The notes beneath the pieces are model-generated. The model was not told the origin of the DNA. It saw only the letters and a list, made by a program, of their open reading frames with translations, and searched no databases. Shown here piece by piece: positions 1 to 5,637 of a stretch of 10,603 nucleotides of DNA (position 1 is the first letter of the stretch; each line of letters starts with the position of its first letter). Source of the DNA: an uncultured Flavobacteriales bacterium (GTDB taxonomy: Bacteria > Bacteroidota > Bacteroidia > Flavobacteriales_D > Sanyastnellaceae); contig CALACF010000506.1 of the NCBI GenBank assembly GCA_937890245.1, forward strand, positions 1 through 10,603, in the 5' to 3' direction. Position numbers and translations under genes: made by a program.

Positions 1-297
1 AGCTTCGGCAGGAGGGAAAACAGCCTTAAACGGTGCCTCGTCATGCTGTCTGAGAATTGCCCCAGGGGGGAGAGAAACTTCTATGCGGAGGGCCACACGG
101 ACGAAGAGGCGCCGAAGCGGCCGACCAGGTTAGAGCGCGCAGACGTGGGCACAGGCGAGGTGACACAGGCGGACTTCTCGGACATACTGGCTGTCGAACC
201 CTCGTCGCCACCGGAGAGGGAAGTCTACGTAGACCCTGGCGAGTTCGACGACCTGCCCATGTCGCCGCCACCTTTTCGGCGATTCCGACAAGTTTAA
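1..297 (+). CDS. Hypothetical acidic protein, 5' end outside window
   Basis: This reading frame is open from the first base of the window to a TAA at 295-297, so the gene probably begins upstream. The first internal ATG is at 43, but it has no ribosome binding site close to it. The AGGAGG at 10-15 lies too far away, so I treat the gene as 5'-partial. The 84 residues after that ATG are rich in Glu, Asp, Pro and Arg, with a charged middle (ADVGTGEVTQADFSDILAV) and a Pro-rich, basic tail (MSPPPFRRFRQV). No domain is recognised. Third codon positions are mostly G or C, as in the other genes here, which supports real coding. The stop codon abuts the first base of the tRNA-Ser-like gene. Confidence 0.5.
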   Translation, partial: SFGRRENSLKRCLVMLSENCPRGERNFYAEGHTDEEAPKRPTRLERADVGTGEVTQADFSDILAVEPSSPPEREVYVDPGEFDDLPMSPPPFRRFRQV

Positions 298-390
298 GGC
301 AGGTAAACCGCCAATGTGAGCGGTTCGGATTGCTAATACGTGTCGGTCTGGGCTGCAATCCAGGCTGGGGTTCGAGTCCTCTTCCTTCCA
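298..390 (+). tRNA. tRNA-Ser(GCU)-like, class II with long variable arm
   Basis: The 3' half has a canonical T loop, TTCGAGT at 371-377, with four of five T-stem pairs including one G-U. The D arm is perfect (ACCGC 307-311 with GCGGT 320-324). The anticodon loop TTGCTAA at 330-336 gives GCU for serine. A long variable arm with a 6-bp stem (346-351 with 360-365) fits a serine class II tRNA. The acceptor GGCAGGT (298-304) pairs with TCCTTCC (383-389) at five of seven positions, with C-T and T-T mismatches. The anticodon stem also has mismatches. No CCA is encoded after the discriminator base. It may be a divergent working tRNA or a decaying one. Confidence 0.55.
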
Positions 391-407
391 CCCTTTGTAT
401 GTAGACT

Positions 408-1097
408 GTGGACTTATCAACTTACCAGATGTGGGCTTACGCGTCCGAGGCTACGCTCCAGCACACCTACGATTTCACACTGAAGACGCTGGCCGATGGT
501 GTGCCCGGTGCCGTGGTTGAGTGCGGCGTTGGCGCTGGCGCCAACTTGGCTGTGATGTCCAAGGCCGTCCGAGAGGCGGGGTCGGCGGCCCAGGTGTACG
601 GATTTGACTCGTTTGATGGAATCCCCATTGCGACCGAGAAGGATGGCTGCCAGCCTGGCCTTGGATTTTTCACTGGAAAAAACCCATTTTTCGGAGGCAA
701 GGACGGGAACCTAGAAAGCTCAGGCGTCACGGTCCACGATTTAGACAGCGTCCGTAAGCGCATGGATGGCTTTGGGTTCCCTGGCACTATCCTCCGCAAG
801 GGCTGGTTCGAGGAGTCCCTTGCGGACAACTCTGCGGATATCGAAGAGGTCGCGGTTTTGCGTATGGACTGCGACCTCTACGCCGGAACGATGGTGTGCA
901 TGGAGGCATTTTACGACAAGCTTGCCCCTACCGCTCTGGTGATTATAGACGACTACCTGCTGAACGGGTGCCGGGACGCTGTCCATGAATTCCTGGATGC
1001 TCGTGGTGCGGCCTGGAAAATAGAGCAGATCGATTTGGTGGCCTACGTGTGGAATGCTGGGTCACCCTGCACTGACTGCGGCCCCGTTGCCAGGTAG
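408..1097 (+). CDS. TylF/MycF-family (macrocin O-methyltransferase-like) SAM methyltransferase
   Basis: The 229-residue protein matches the TylF/MycF family of SAM- and Mg-dependent sugar O-methyltransferases. Visible motifs are a glycine-rich SAM-binding loop after an acidic residue (VVECGVGAGAN, residues 36-46), YGFDSFDGIP (64-73), RMDCDLY (152-158) and IDDY (180-183). In known members the Asp residues of the last motifs hold the metal. The GTG at 408 is the first start after an in-frame TAG at 402. ATG at 429 is the alternative, and neither has a Shine-Dalgarno sequence. It sits between two tRNA genes, the second starting two bases after the stop. In a phage such an enzyme could methylate a glycan on the virion or the host surface. 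The substrate is not visible. The probable glycosyltransferase at 10483 suggests further sugar chemistry. Confidence 0.85.
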   Translation: MDLSTYQMWAYASEATLQHTYDFTLKTLADGVPGAVVECGVGAGANLAVMSKAVREAGSAAQVYGFDSFDGIPIATEKDGCQPGLGFFTGKNPFFGGKDGNLESSGVTVHDLDSVRKRMDGFGFPGTILRKGWFEESLADNSADIEEVAVLRMDCDLYAGTMVCMEAFYDKLAPTALVIIDDYLLNGCRDAVHEFLDARGAAWKIEQIDLVAYVWNAGSPCTDCGPVAR

Positions 1098-1098
1098 C

Positions 1099-1172
1099 TG
1101 CCGTCTAGGGTAACAGCAGCACACGAGCCTTTGAAGCTTTCAGTATCAGTGCGAATCCGGCGACGGCATCCA
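1099..1172 (+). tRNA. tRNA-Gln(UUG)-like with encoded CCA
   Basis: The acceptor stem is perfect: TGCCGTC (1099-1105) pairs with GACGGCA (1162-1168), followed by T and an encoded CCA (1170-1172). Starting with U1-A72 is typical of bacterial glutamine tRNAs, and T8-A9 follow at 1106-1107. The anticodon arm has stem 1124-1128 with 1136-1140 (four of five pairs) and loop CTTTGAA, giving anticodon UUG with U33 present. The D arm is weak (GGGT with GCAC) and lacks the usual GG in its loop. The T loop is TGCGAAT rather than TTCGAAT, and the T stem has two mismatches. It starts two bases after the methyltransferase stop codon. The ends and anticodon are convincing; whether it folds and works is uncertain. 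Confidence 0.6.
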
Positions 1173-1222
1173 CTCCTAAAACGATTGACGGACAATGTTC
1201 TACGTGGCACAATTCTGTATAC

Positions 1223-1606
1223 ATGAGCAAGTGCAAGTGCGGAAATCAAGCCCGGCCCGGCCAGAGGACGTGCCCCGAGTGCCATGCCACCTACATGCGG
1301 GAGTGGCGCCAGAGGAAACCTGTTCTATCCCGTATGGAAATGGAAGACGGGCAAATTGAAGAGATACTGGAAGCGGCCTCGTGCATCGAGGGAGACATCA
1401 TCAAACTGGACGGCCTCGACGGGGCAGTCGTTGGGATAGCCGACGGATTCAACTTCGAGGGGGAGGTGCTGGCCTACTCTACTGCCAAGATCGTCAACAT
1501 CCTCATGGAGCGTGATGGCATGGACTACGACGAAGCCGTGGAGTTTTTCGATTTCAACATCAGGGGCCTCGGCGTGCCTGGCGCCCCAGTATTTATCAGA
1601 GACTGA
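1223..1606 (+). CDS. Small phage protein with N-terminal zinc ribbon
   Basis: The 127-residue protein begins with a probable zinc ribbon: Cys4-x-Cys6 and Cys17-Pro-Glu-Cys20, followed by a basic stretch (YMREWRQRK, about residues 24-32). A central part, from about residue 38, is acidic. The C-terminal part has a pattern I associate with small phage proteins of unknown function, with VVGIADGFNFEG, then MERDGMDYDEAVEFFDFN, then a short Gly/Pro tail. The ATG at 1223 follows GTATAC directly and has no Shine-Dalgarno sequence, but it is the natural start because the Cys cluster follows at once. It lies between two tRNA genes; the next tRNA starts two bases after the stop. No function can be named; nucleic-acid binding is only a guess from the zinc ribbon. 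Confidence 0.75.
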   Translation: MSKCKCGNQARPGQRTCPECHATYMREWRQRKPVLSRMEMEDGQIEEILEAASCIEGDIIKLDGLDGAVVGIADGFNFEGEVLAYSTAKIVNILMERDGMDYDEAVEFFDFNIRGLGVPGAPVFIRD

Positions 1607-1607
1607 T

Positions 1608-1683
1608 GCTCCCGTAGCTCAGCTGCGTAGAGCATCCCCCGCCTAGGGGAAGGTCGAAGGTTGGAATCCTGCCGGGAGCGCCA
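1608..1683 (+). tRNA. tRNA with CCU-like (Arg) anticodon, 6-nt anticodon loop
   Basis: The cloverleaf is strong. Acceptor GCTCCCG (1608-1614) pairs fully with CGGGAGC (1673-1679), then G73 and an encoded CCA (1681-1683). The D stem GCTC/GAGC is perfect, the variable loop is the canonical AGGTC (1651-1655), and the T stem has four of five pairs. The anticodon stem TCCCC/GGGGA is perfect but encloses only six bases (CGCCTA, 1640-1645), with no U33. CCU is the most plausible anticodon, which would read AGG. An alternative 7-base loop costs one stem mismatch and places G at position 33. Position 19 is C and position 56 is G, a reversal of the usual G19-C56 tertiary pair. The identity assignment is therefore tentative. 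Confidence 0.75.
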
Positions 1684-1690
1684 TTTGCCC

Positions 1691-1719
1691 TTGCAAAGGG
1701 AAGCTGGATTTCGTATACA
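1691..1719 (+). promoter_or_regulatory. Sigma70-like promoter, predicted leaderless
   Basis: TTGCAA (1691-1696) and TATACA (1714-1719) are separated by exactly 17 bp. The -10 hexamer ends 7 bp before the ATG at 1727, so transcription would start at about the start codon. The -35 overlaps a short sequence able to form two mutually exclusive hairpins (TTTGC/GCAAA or CCCTT/AAGGG) just after the tRNA CCA end. The same spacing is seen before the minus-strand gene at 7877. Confidence 0.45.
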
Positions 1720-1726
1720 AAAATAC

Positions 1727-3556
1727 ATGAAGCACATTGTCAATTTCAGCGGCGGTGTCGGCTCCTGGGCCGCAGCCAAACGAGTGGCCGCCAAGCACGG
1801 GACAGCCGACCTGACCCTCCTCTTCGCCGACGTGCTCATCGAAGACGATGACCTCTACACTTTCCTGGTCAGGGCGGCAGCCAACGTGACCGGTGTGCCA
1901 CCTTCGCACACCCACGCCGTGCTGGAGATGCTCAAGGTCATTCCGCCTGTCTCAAAGCTCGCAGCTCGCAAAGAGCACCTTAGCACCGCCCGGAGCATGG
2001 CCATGAAGGCCGTTCCCTCCCTGAAGTGGATTTGCGAGGGGCGATCTCCCTGGGAGGTGTTCAGGGACGTGCGCTACATCGGAAACACCAGGGCGGACCC
2101 CTGTTCCAAGATTCTCAAGCGGGACTTCCTGGATAAGTGGCGTGACGAGAACTGCGACCCTGCCGACACCGTAGCCTACTTTGGCATCGATTGGACCGAG
2201 GAGCACCGCATCGAGCGCGTGCGCGAACGAATCGTCCCCTGGAAGGCCGAGGCGCCCATGTGTGCACCACCCTACCTCCACAAGGCCCAGGTGCTTGATC
2301 TGCTCAAGGCGGAAGGCATCCAGCCTCCCCGCCTCTACGGGCTGGGGTTCCCTCATGGAAATTGTTTTGACGGTGGCGAAGAATTTTTGACTGACAAGGG
2401 CATACTGACCTTCGGCCAGGCATCAGGTCAAGAGGTGAAGGTTTTAGGCGTATCTGGCGGCTGGAAGAAGGCGGTTATCAAGAAATTCGGAAAACAGCCT
2501 ATTGTCTACCTGAACGTAAAACGGCGGGGAGAGCACCGCACAATTTGCACTACATCCGACCATAGGTGGTTCATTCGGACAGGACGTACTCATCGCAAGG
2601 AAAAGACCACAAGGGAGCTGGAACCTGGTGTAAAATTGTTTTCGATCTACGCGCAGCTACAAGCTTCTGTGCGCCCGTCAGCCTATGGCATCGCTCACGG
2701 TATCGTGTTCGGAGACGGGTGCGCATCCGCAGGGAAGTGGAACAATCCGGCAAGAATTACGCTGTGCGGGAAAAAGGACGCTCAGCTGTTGAAGTGGTTC
2801 CCATTGTCTCCTACGTCTGTGCGCAAGGGCGTGGGCATCAACGTGATGGATCTGCCACGCTACTGGAAGGAAAAGCCGCCTTTGAAAGAGTCTAAATCTT
2901 ACCTTTATGGGTGGCTTTCAGGGTACTTTGCAGCAGATGGGACTGCGTCTGGAAAGCAATTCAAAATCAGCTCAAGTAGGCGTGAAAACTTAGAGTTTGT
3001 GCGCGACGTATGCACTGTTCTTGGCATAGGTGTGAATAGCATTCGATGCGAACACCGACTTGGTTACGGGAAGGTAAAGACGTCGTTATACACAGTGGCG
3101 CTGGTGGCTGACACGCTGCGCGACGACTTTTTCCTGATCGACAAGCACTTGCAGACTTTTAAGGCGCACGACCGAATACGACCAGCTGAGTGGGAAGTGG
3201 TGGAGGTGCGTGAGTCGGCGTTGGTGCGCGAGGTCTACTGCGCCGTTGTCCCAGACGGTCACGCTTTTGCCCTGGAAGGTAATATTTTCACTGGAAACTG
3301 TGGCGGAACGTGCATCAAGGCCGGTCAGGCCCAGTTCCACCTGTTGTTGCAGAAGCTCCCTGAGCACTACGAGGAGTGGGAGCGGCAGGAGCTTTCATTG
3401 CGTGAGCACCTCGACAAGGATGTCTCGATCCTGCGGGATCGACGAGGCGGGGTGACCAAAGCCCTGACCCTGGAGGCATTTCGTCTACGTTTAGAGGCGG
3501 ATGGGGAAGATTTCGACAAAACGGCGTGGGGCGGTTGTGGCTGCGCTGTGGGCTGA
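1727..3556 (+). CDS. PAPS reductase / PP-loop ATPase family protein, interrupted by an intein
   Basis: The precursor is 609 residues. An adenine-nucleotide PP-loop lies at residues 7-14 (FSGGVGSW), as in PAPS reductases and related sulfur-transfer enzymes. Removing the intein (residues 213-524) leaves about 297 residues, joined at GFPHGN/CGGTCIKAG. This conserved Cys-rich site is followed by a basic stretch (LRDRRGG) and a C-terminal WGGCGC motif. That layout matches phage proteins usually annotated as phosphoadenosine phosphosulfate reductase-like. The Cys clusters may bind metal or an Fe-S cluster. I start it at ATG 1727, since the frame upstream runs through the tRNA. The substrate is unknown: sulfate reduction is possible, but thiolation of a nucleic acid is equally open. 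Confidence 0.85.
   Translation: MKHIVNFSGGVGSWAAAKRVAAKHGTADLTLLFADVLIEDDDLYTFLVRAAANVTGVPPSHTHAVLEMLKVIPPVSKLAARKEHLSTARSMAMKAVPSLKWICEGRSPWEVFRDVRYIGNTRADPCSKILKRDFLDKWRDENCDPADTVAYFGIDWTEEHRIERVRERIVPWKAEAPMCAPPYLHKAQVLDLLKAEGIQPPRLYGLGFPHGNCFDGGEEFLTDKGILTFGQASGQEVKVLGVSGGWKKAVIKKFGKQPIVYLNVKRRGEHRTICTTSDHRWFIRTGRTHRKEKTTRELEPGVKLFSIYAQLQASVRPSAYGIAHGIVFGDGCASAGKWNNPARITLCGKKDAQLLKWFPLSPTSVRKGVGINVMDLPRYWKEKPPLKESKSYLYGWLSGYFAADGTASGKQFKISSSRRENLEFVRDVCTVLGIGVNSIRCEHRLGYGKVKTSLYTVALVADTLRDDFFLIDKHLQTFKAHDRIRPAEWEVVEVRESALVREVYCAVVPDGHAFALEGNIFTGNCGGTCIKAGQAQFHLLLQKLPEHYEEWERQELSLREHLDKDVSILRDRRGGVTKALTLEAFRLRLEADGEDFDKTAWGGCGCAVG
2363..3298 (+). mobile_element. Intein with LAGLIDADG (DOD) homing endonuclease motifs
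   Basis: This 312-residue in-frame insertion begins with Cys1 (TGT at 2363) and ends in Gly-Asn before a +1 Cys (TGT at 3299). Block A is CFDGGEEFLT. Block B is TTSDHRWF, with T64 and H67. Two endonuclease dodecapeptides are YGIAHGIVFGDG (about 108-119) and YGWLSGYFAADG (about 182-193). Block F is REVYCAVVPDGHAFALEGNI (about 289-308). The penultimate residue is Gly instead of the usual His, a known but less common variant that usually relies on other residues for Asn cyclisation. The length fits a full-size intein. The insertion interrupts the conserved GN/CGG site of the host enzyme. Some stretches look AT-richer than the flanking exteins, as expected for a transferred element. Confidence 0.9.
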
Positions 3557-3575
3557 TTTTCAGAGAGTAGCCATC

Positions 3576-3896
3576 ATGAGCATTAAAAAACTTGCCAAGA
3601 AAGCGGTGGAGATTGAGACAGCGGCTATCAGGGGCCGCGCCTTGCACCGTGAAGTTGAGGATTTGCTGGAGCAGATTGAGCAGACAGCAGATGACCAAGG
3701 CCCCCTGGCGGGCCTCTCCGCTGATGAACGCGGAGAGGCAATAGCACGGGAAGAAGCACGTGTTGGGGAGTACCTCGATATTCTGCGAGAGATTGACCTG
3801 AAGGTTACTGAAGACGGTGTGACCTTTTTGGATGACGATAATGAAAAAGCTGCAAGAAAAAGTATTGGTGCTGAACAAGGCGTGGCAGGCGATTGA
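3576..3896 (+). CDS. Small charged, probably helical hypothetical protein
   Basis: From the ATG at 3576 the gene gives 106 residues. They start MSIKKLAKKAVEIETAAIRG and continue with long charged heptad-like stretches (HREVEDLLEQIEQTADD; EAIAREEARVGEYLDILREI), suggesting helices or a coiled coil. The frame is open further upstream, but those codons overlap the 3' end of the PAPS-reductase-like gene, so the ATG 20 bases after that stop is preferred. Its last 50-65 bases overlap the HNH gene in another frame. No domain is recognised and no function is proposed. The gene order suggests cotranscription with its neighbours. Confidence 0.6.
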   Translation: MSIKKLAKKAVEIETAAIRGRALHREVEDLLEQIEQTADDQGPLAGLSADERGEAIAREEARVGEYLDILREIDLKVTEDGVTFLDDDNEKAARKSIGAEQGVAGD

Positions 3897-4428
3897 CACC
3901 ACCACGGCAATGCAGGCTCTGTGTGACTGCTTTCGAGGGTCTGCCACTGCTATCGCTGACGACGGTGGCAGCCTGCTAGCGATGCCGTGGTCTGAGTGGG
4001 CCAAGCTGCCGGTGCGCGAGGAGGACCAGAGCATCAAGGTGCCGAATGGGATCATCCGCATGCCCGATGTCATCGTGAAGGCGAGTTACACCCAGATGCC
4101 AAAGCGACGCCCGAAGTTCAACCGCAAGGGCGTAGGTGTGCGGGACAGGCAGGTGTGCGGCTACACGGGCCAATACCGGCCAGACGGCAACATGGATCAC
4201 GTTATCCCACGGTCGAAGGGTGGCCCGAACACCTGGACGAATGTCGTGTGGTCGGCGCCCGAGGTGAACAGCAGGAAGGCGGATCGCACTCCCAGGGAAG
4301 CTGGGCTGAAATTGCTGCGTAAACCCTCCGAACCTCTGGCTCTCCCTGCGTGCGTCACAATCCATCGCCGCCAGGATAAGCCTGCGTGGGATAACTTTTT
4401 AGTTGCAGGTCCCAACACGAAAGTGTAG
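3841..4428 (+). CDS. HNH endonuclease, zinc-site cysteines lost
   Basis: The 195-residue protein starts near the typical N-terminus of an HNH family (KVLVLNKAWQAID). The HNH core is at residues 101-146: RDRQVCGYTG, MDHVIPRSKGG (Asp119-His120), TNVV (Asn134) and VNSRK (Asn143). Relatives often carry two Cys-x2-Cys pairs for structural zinc. Here only Cys106 remains of the first pair, and Ser and Val stand where the second pair would be. The catalytic Asp-His and the following Asn residues are kept. ATG at 3832 is an equally open start, and neither has a Shine-Dalgarno sequence. The gene overlaps the tail of the previous gene. It is probably a free-standing, possibly homing, nuclease; an anti-host role is possible but unsupported. 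Confidence 0.8.
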   Translation: MKKLQEKVLVLNKAWQAIDTTTAMQALCDCFRGSATAIADDGGSLLAMPWSEWAKLPVREEDQSIKVPNGIIRMPDVIVKASYTQMPKRRPKFNRKGVGVRDRQVCGYTGQYRPDGNMDHVIPRSKGGPNTWTNVVWSAPEVNSRKADRTPREAGLKLLRKPSEPLALPACVTIHRRQDKPAWDNFLVAGPNTKV

Positions 4429-4462
4429 ACGTATCGGGTCTCGGTGTTGGGGCGGCCCACAC

Positions 4463-4498
4463 GAAACGGCTCGCGGCAGAAATGCTGCGGGCCGTTTC
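4463..4498. terminator. Hairpin between converging genes, probable bidirectional terminator
   Basis: GAAACGGC (4463-4470) pairs perfectly with GCCGTTTC (4491-4498). An inner GCAG/CTGC stem (4476-4479 with 4485-4488) closes an AAATG loop. It lies between the HNH stop (4428) and the minus-strand stop at 4502. Only a short T run follows on the plus strand (ACTTTAG), so efficiency is uncertain. Confidence 0.6.
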
Positions 4499-4501
4499 AC
4501 T

Positions 4502-5440
4502 TTAGAACTGGCGATCCTTCGGGACCTTGTGGCCCCGCCATTCGTAGCCGTCGTAGTTGCGATACTTTTTTCGAGCCTGCCAAAAGGGCTTGTTGAACCC
4601 GTGGCGGTCATCACGCCACTGCTCGTGGTAGGGTGCGCCCTCCTCCTCCTCGTCCCACTCACCCTTATCTTTCCTGCCTGTGATCTTCTCGACAAATTTG
4701 ATCCAGTCCTCACCCCTCCAGTCGTTGACATCACTGAGAGTCATGTTGGCCGTGGCCCCCAGGAACTTGCGTGCCAGGACGCCCTGCTCAGGCCCTATCA
4801 GGTAATCGAATAGCCCTGACGAGTAGTTGAGGATAGCCTGGACGAGGCGGTAGGCGTCCAGCTGCCAGTCGTCCATGGTGGCCGTTTTGAAGCGCCTCTT
4901 CCCCTTCTCAGGCGGCGCAGCCTCCGGCTCAATTCCCTCGATGCTGCCGTTTTCCACCTTGCGGATGAATTTCTGGATGGGTATCTCGCGGCCCCGGATG
5001 TCCCATACACCGGTGATGTGCTTGGGCGTGATGTGCAGGGGCACCACACGGTCGACCGTGGCGTAGGATGGCATGAGGGACCTGAACCTCCGTCGCCTAC
5101 TCGCTACCTGAGGGGCGTAGGGGATCTCGACCACGAAGATGATTGCCCTGTCCGCTCCGGCATCAGGGCCGTACCTGCCCTTGGCACCGGCGTCCCAATG
5201 GCTGGTGAAGATGGTGTTGTCGAAGTGATCACTGGTTTCCTTGAACACGGCCCCGTGAATTCCGCCGTTTACGACGTCCCAGAATTTTCGCACTGTCGTC
5301 GGATAGTAGAAGACCACTTCCTGGCCGCTTCCTACCATGGCGCTGTGGAATTCAGAATCGAAAGGATTGTCGAGTTCGTTCGTGTCAAGGTCGAGAGCCA
5401 TCTCGTCGATGATCGCTTTCGCACTTAATTTTGTGTACAT
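4502..5440 (-). CDS. Putative internal head protein, possible ADP-ribosyltransferase-like fold
   Basis: This 312-residue protein opens with MYTKLSAKAIIDE, an N-terminus shared in pattern with the proteins at 5608-6456 and 7039-7626. The pattern resembles a T4-type capsid-targeting propeptide cleaved after (I/L)-x-E, here after Glu13. About residues 42-160 show an alternation that recalls ADP-ribosyltransferase or RNA 2'-phosphotransferase folds: VVFYYPTTVRKFWDVVNGGI, NTIFTSHWDAGAKGRYG, AIIFVVEIPYA, and TVDRVVPLHITPKHITGVWD. That resemblance is weak, and I cannot place a full catalytic triad. The C-terminal third is charged, with an acidic run DKGEWDEEEEG and a basic, aromatic tail. It converges on the HNH gene and has a possible -10 (TAAACT, 5446-5451) 5 bp before the ATG. 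T4 Alt is a precedent for an injected ADP-ribosyltransferase, but that role here is inferred. Confidence 0.8.
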   Translation of the reverse strand: MYTKLSAKAIIDEMALDLDTNELDNPFDSEFHSAMVGSGQEVVFYYPTTVRKFWDVVNGGIHGAVFKETSDHFDNTIFTSHWDAGAKGRYGPDAGADRAIIFVVEIPYAPQVASRRRRFRSLMPSYATVDRVVPLHITPKHITGVWDIRGREIPIQKFIRKVENGSIEGIEPEAAPPEKGKRRFKTATMDDWQLDAYRLVQAILNYSSGLFDYLIGPEQGVLARKFLGATANMTLSDVNDWRGEDWIKFVEKITGRKDKGEWDEEEEGAPYHEQWRDDRHGFNKPFWQARKKYRNYDGYEWRGHKVPKDRQF

Positions 5441-5481
5441 TTTTTAGTTTACAAAAAATTCTTCGATGCCACATTAACTAC

Positions 5482-5637
5482 GTGAATGCAAATTCAACAG
5501 AGAAACCTTGCACGTGCCAGATGTGCGTGCCCTCTTACCCGAAAGACGTTCGTGCGCCGGAGCGCGTGATCAGGCAGGTCCACGTCGGCAAGGTCCGCAC
5601 CAGCACGTCATCCCGCCTGGTTGTTTCGCCGCGCTAG
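5482..5637 (+). CDS. Possible small Cys-containing protein
   Basis: From a GTG at 5482 this frame gives 51 residues with a Cys-x-Cys-x2-Cys cluster (PCTCQMCVPSYPKDVRAPE) and a basic tail. From the Cys cluster onward nearly every codon ends in G or C, much as in the recognised genes, which supports coding. It would lie between the two putative internal-protein genes on the opposite strand and overlap the 3' end of the 282-aa gene by 30 bases. An upstream TTG in frame would run into the divergent promoter and is unlikely. No Shine-Dalgarno sequence is seen and no family is recognised. Without this gene the 5441-5607 stretch holds only the promoter region of the 312-aa gene. Confidence 0.4.
   Translation: MNANSTEKPCTCQMCVPSYPKDVRAPERVIRQVHVGKVRTSTSSRLVVSPR

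Noticed and set aside
184..270. A possible minus-strand tRNA suggested by GGGTTCGAC and GACAT/ATGTC pairing
   Set aside because: The T stem lacks the 53-61 pair, the loop ends in A rather than a pyrimidine, and no anticodon arm with U33 forms.
1661..1726. An upstream in-frame extension of the PAPS-reductase-like gene
   Set aside because: It would translate through the tRNA 3' half and the promoter; the PP-loop family start is at ATG 1727.
2566..2895. Separate gene in another frame inside the intein
   Set aside because: The intein frame has all conserved blocks; the other frame shows no domain and is a shadow.
3501..3575. Earlier start for the 106-aa gene
   Set aside because: It would overlap the end of the previous gene by over 50 bases without any better initiation signal.
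3576..3635. Head-targeting motif at the start of the 106-aa protein (LAKKAVEIETAA)
   Set aside because: The spacing and the (I/L)-x-E order do not match the three-protein motif.
4403..4813. Plus-strand reading frame with a hydrophobic segment
   Set aside because: It runs antisense to the 312-aa gene and through the terminator; the hydrophobic run reflects antisense codons of a charged region.
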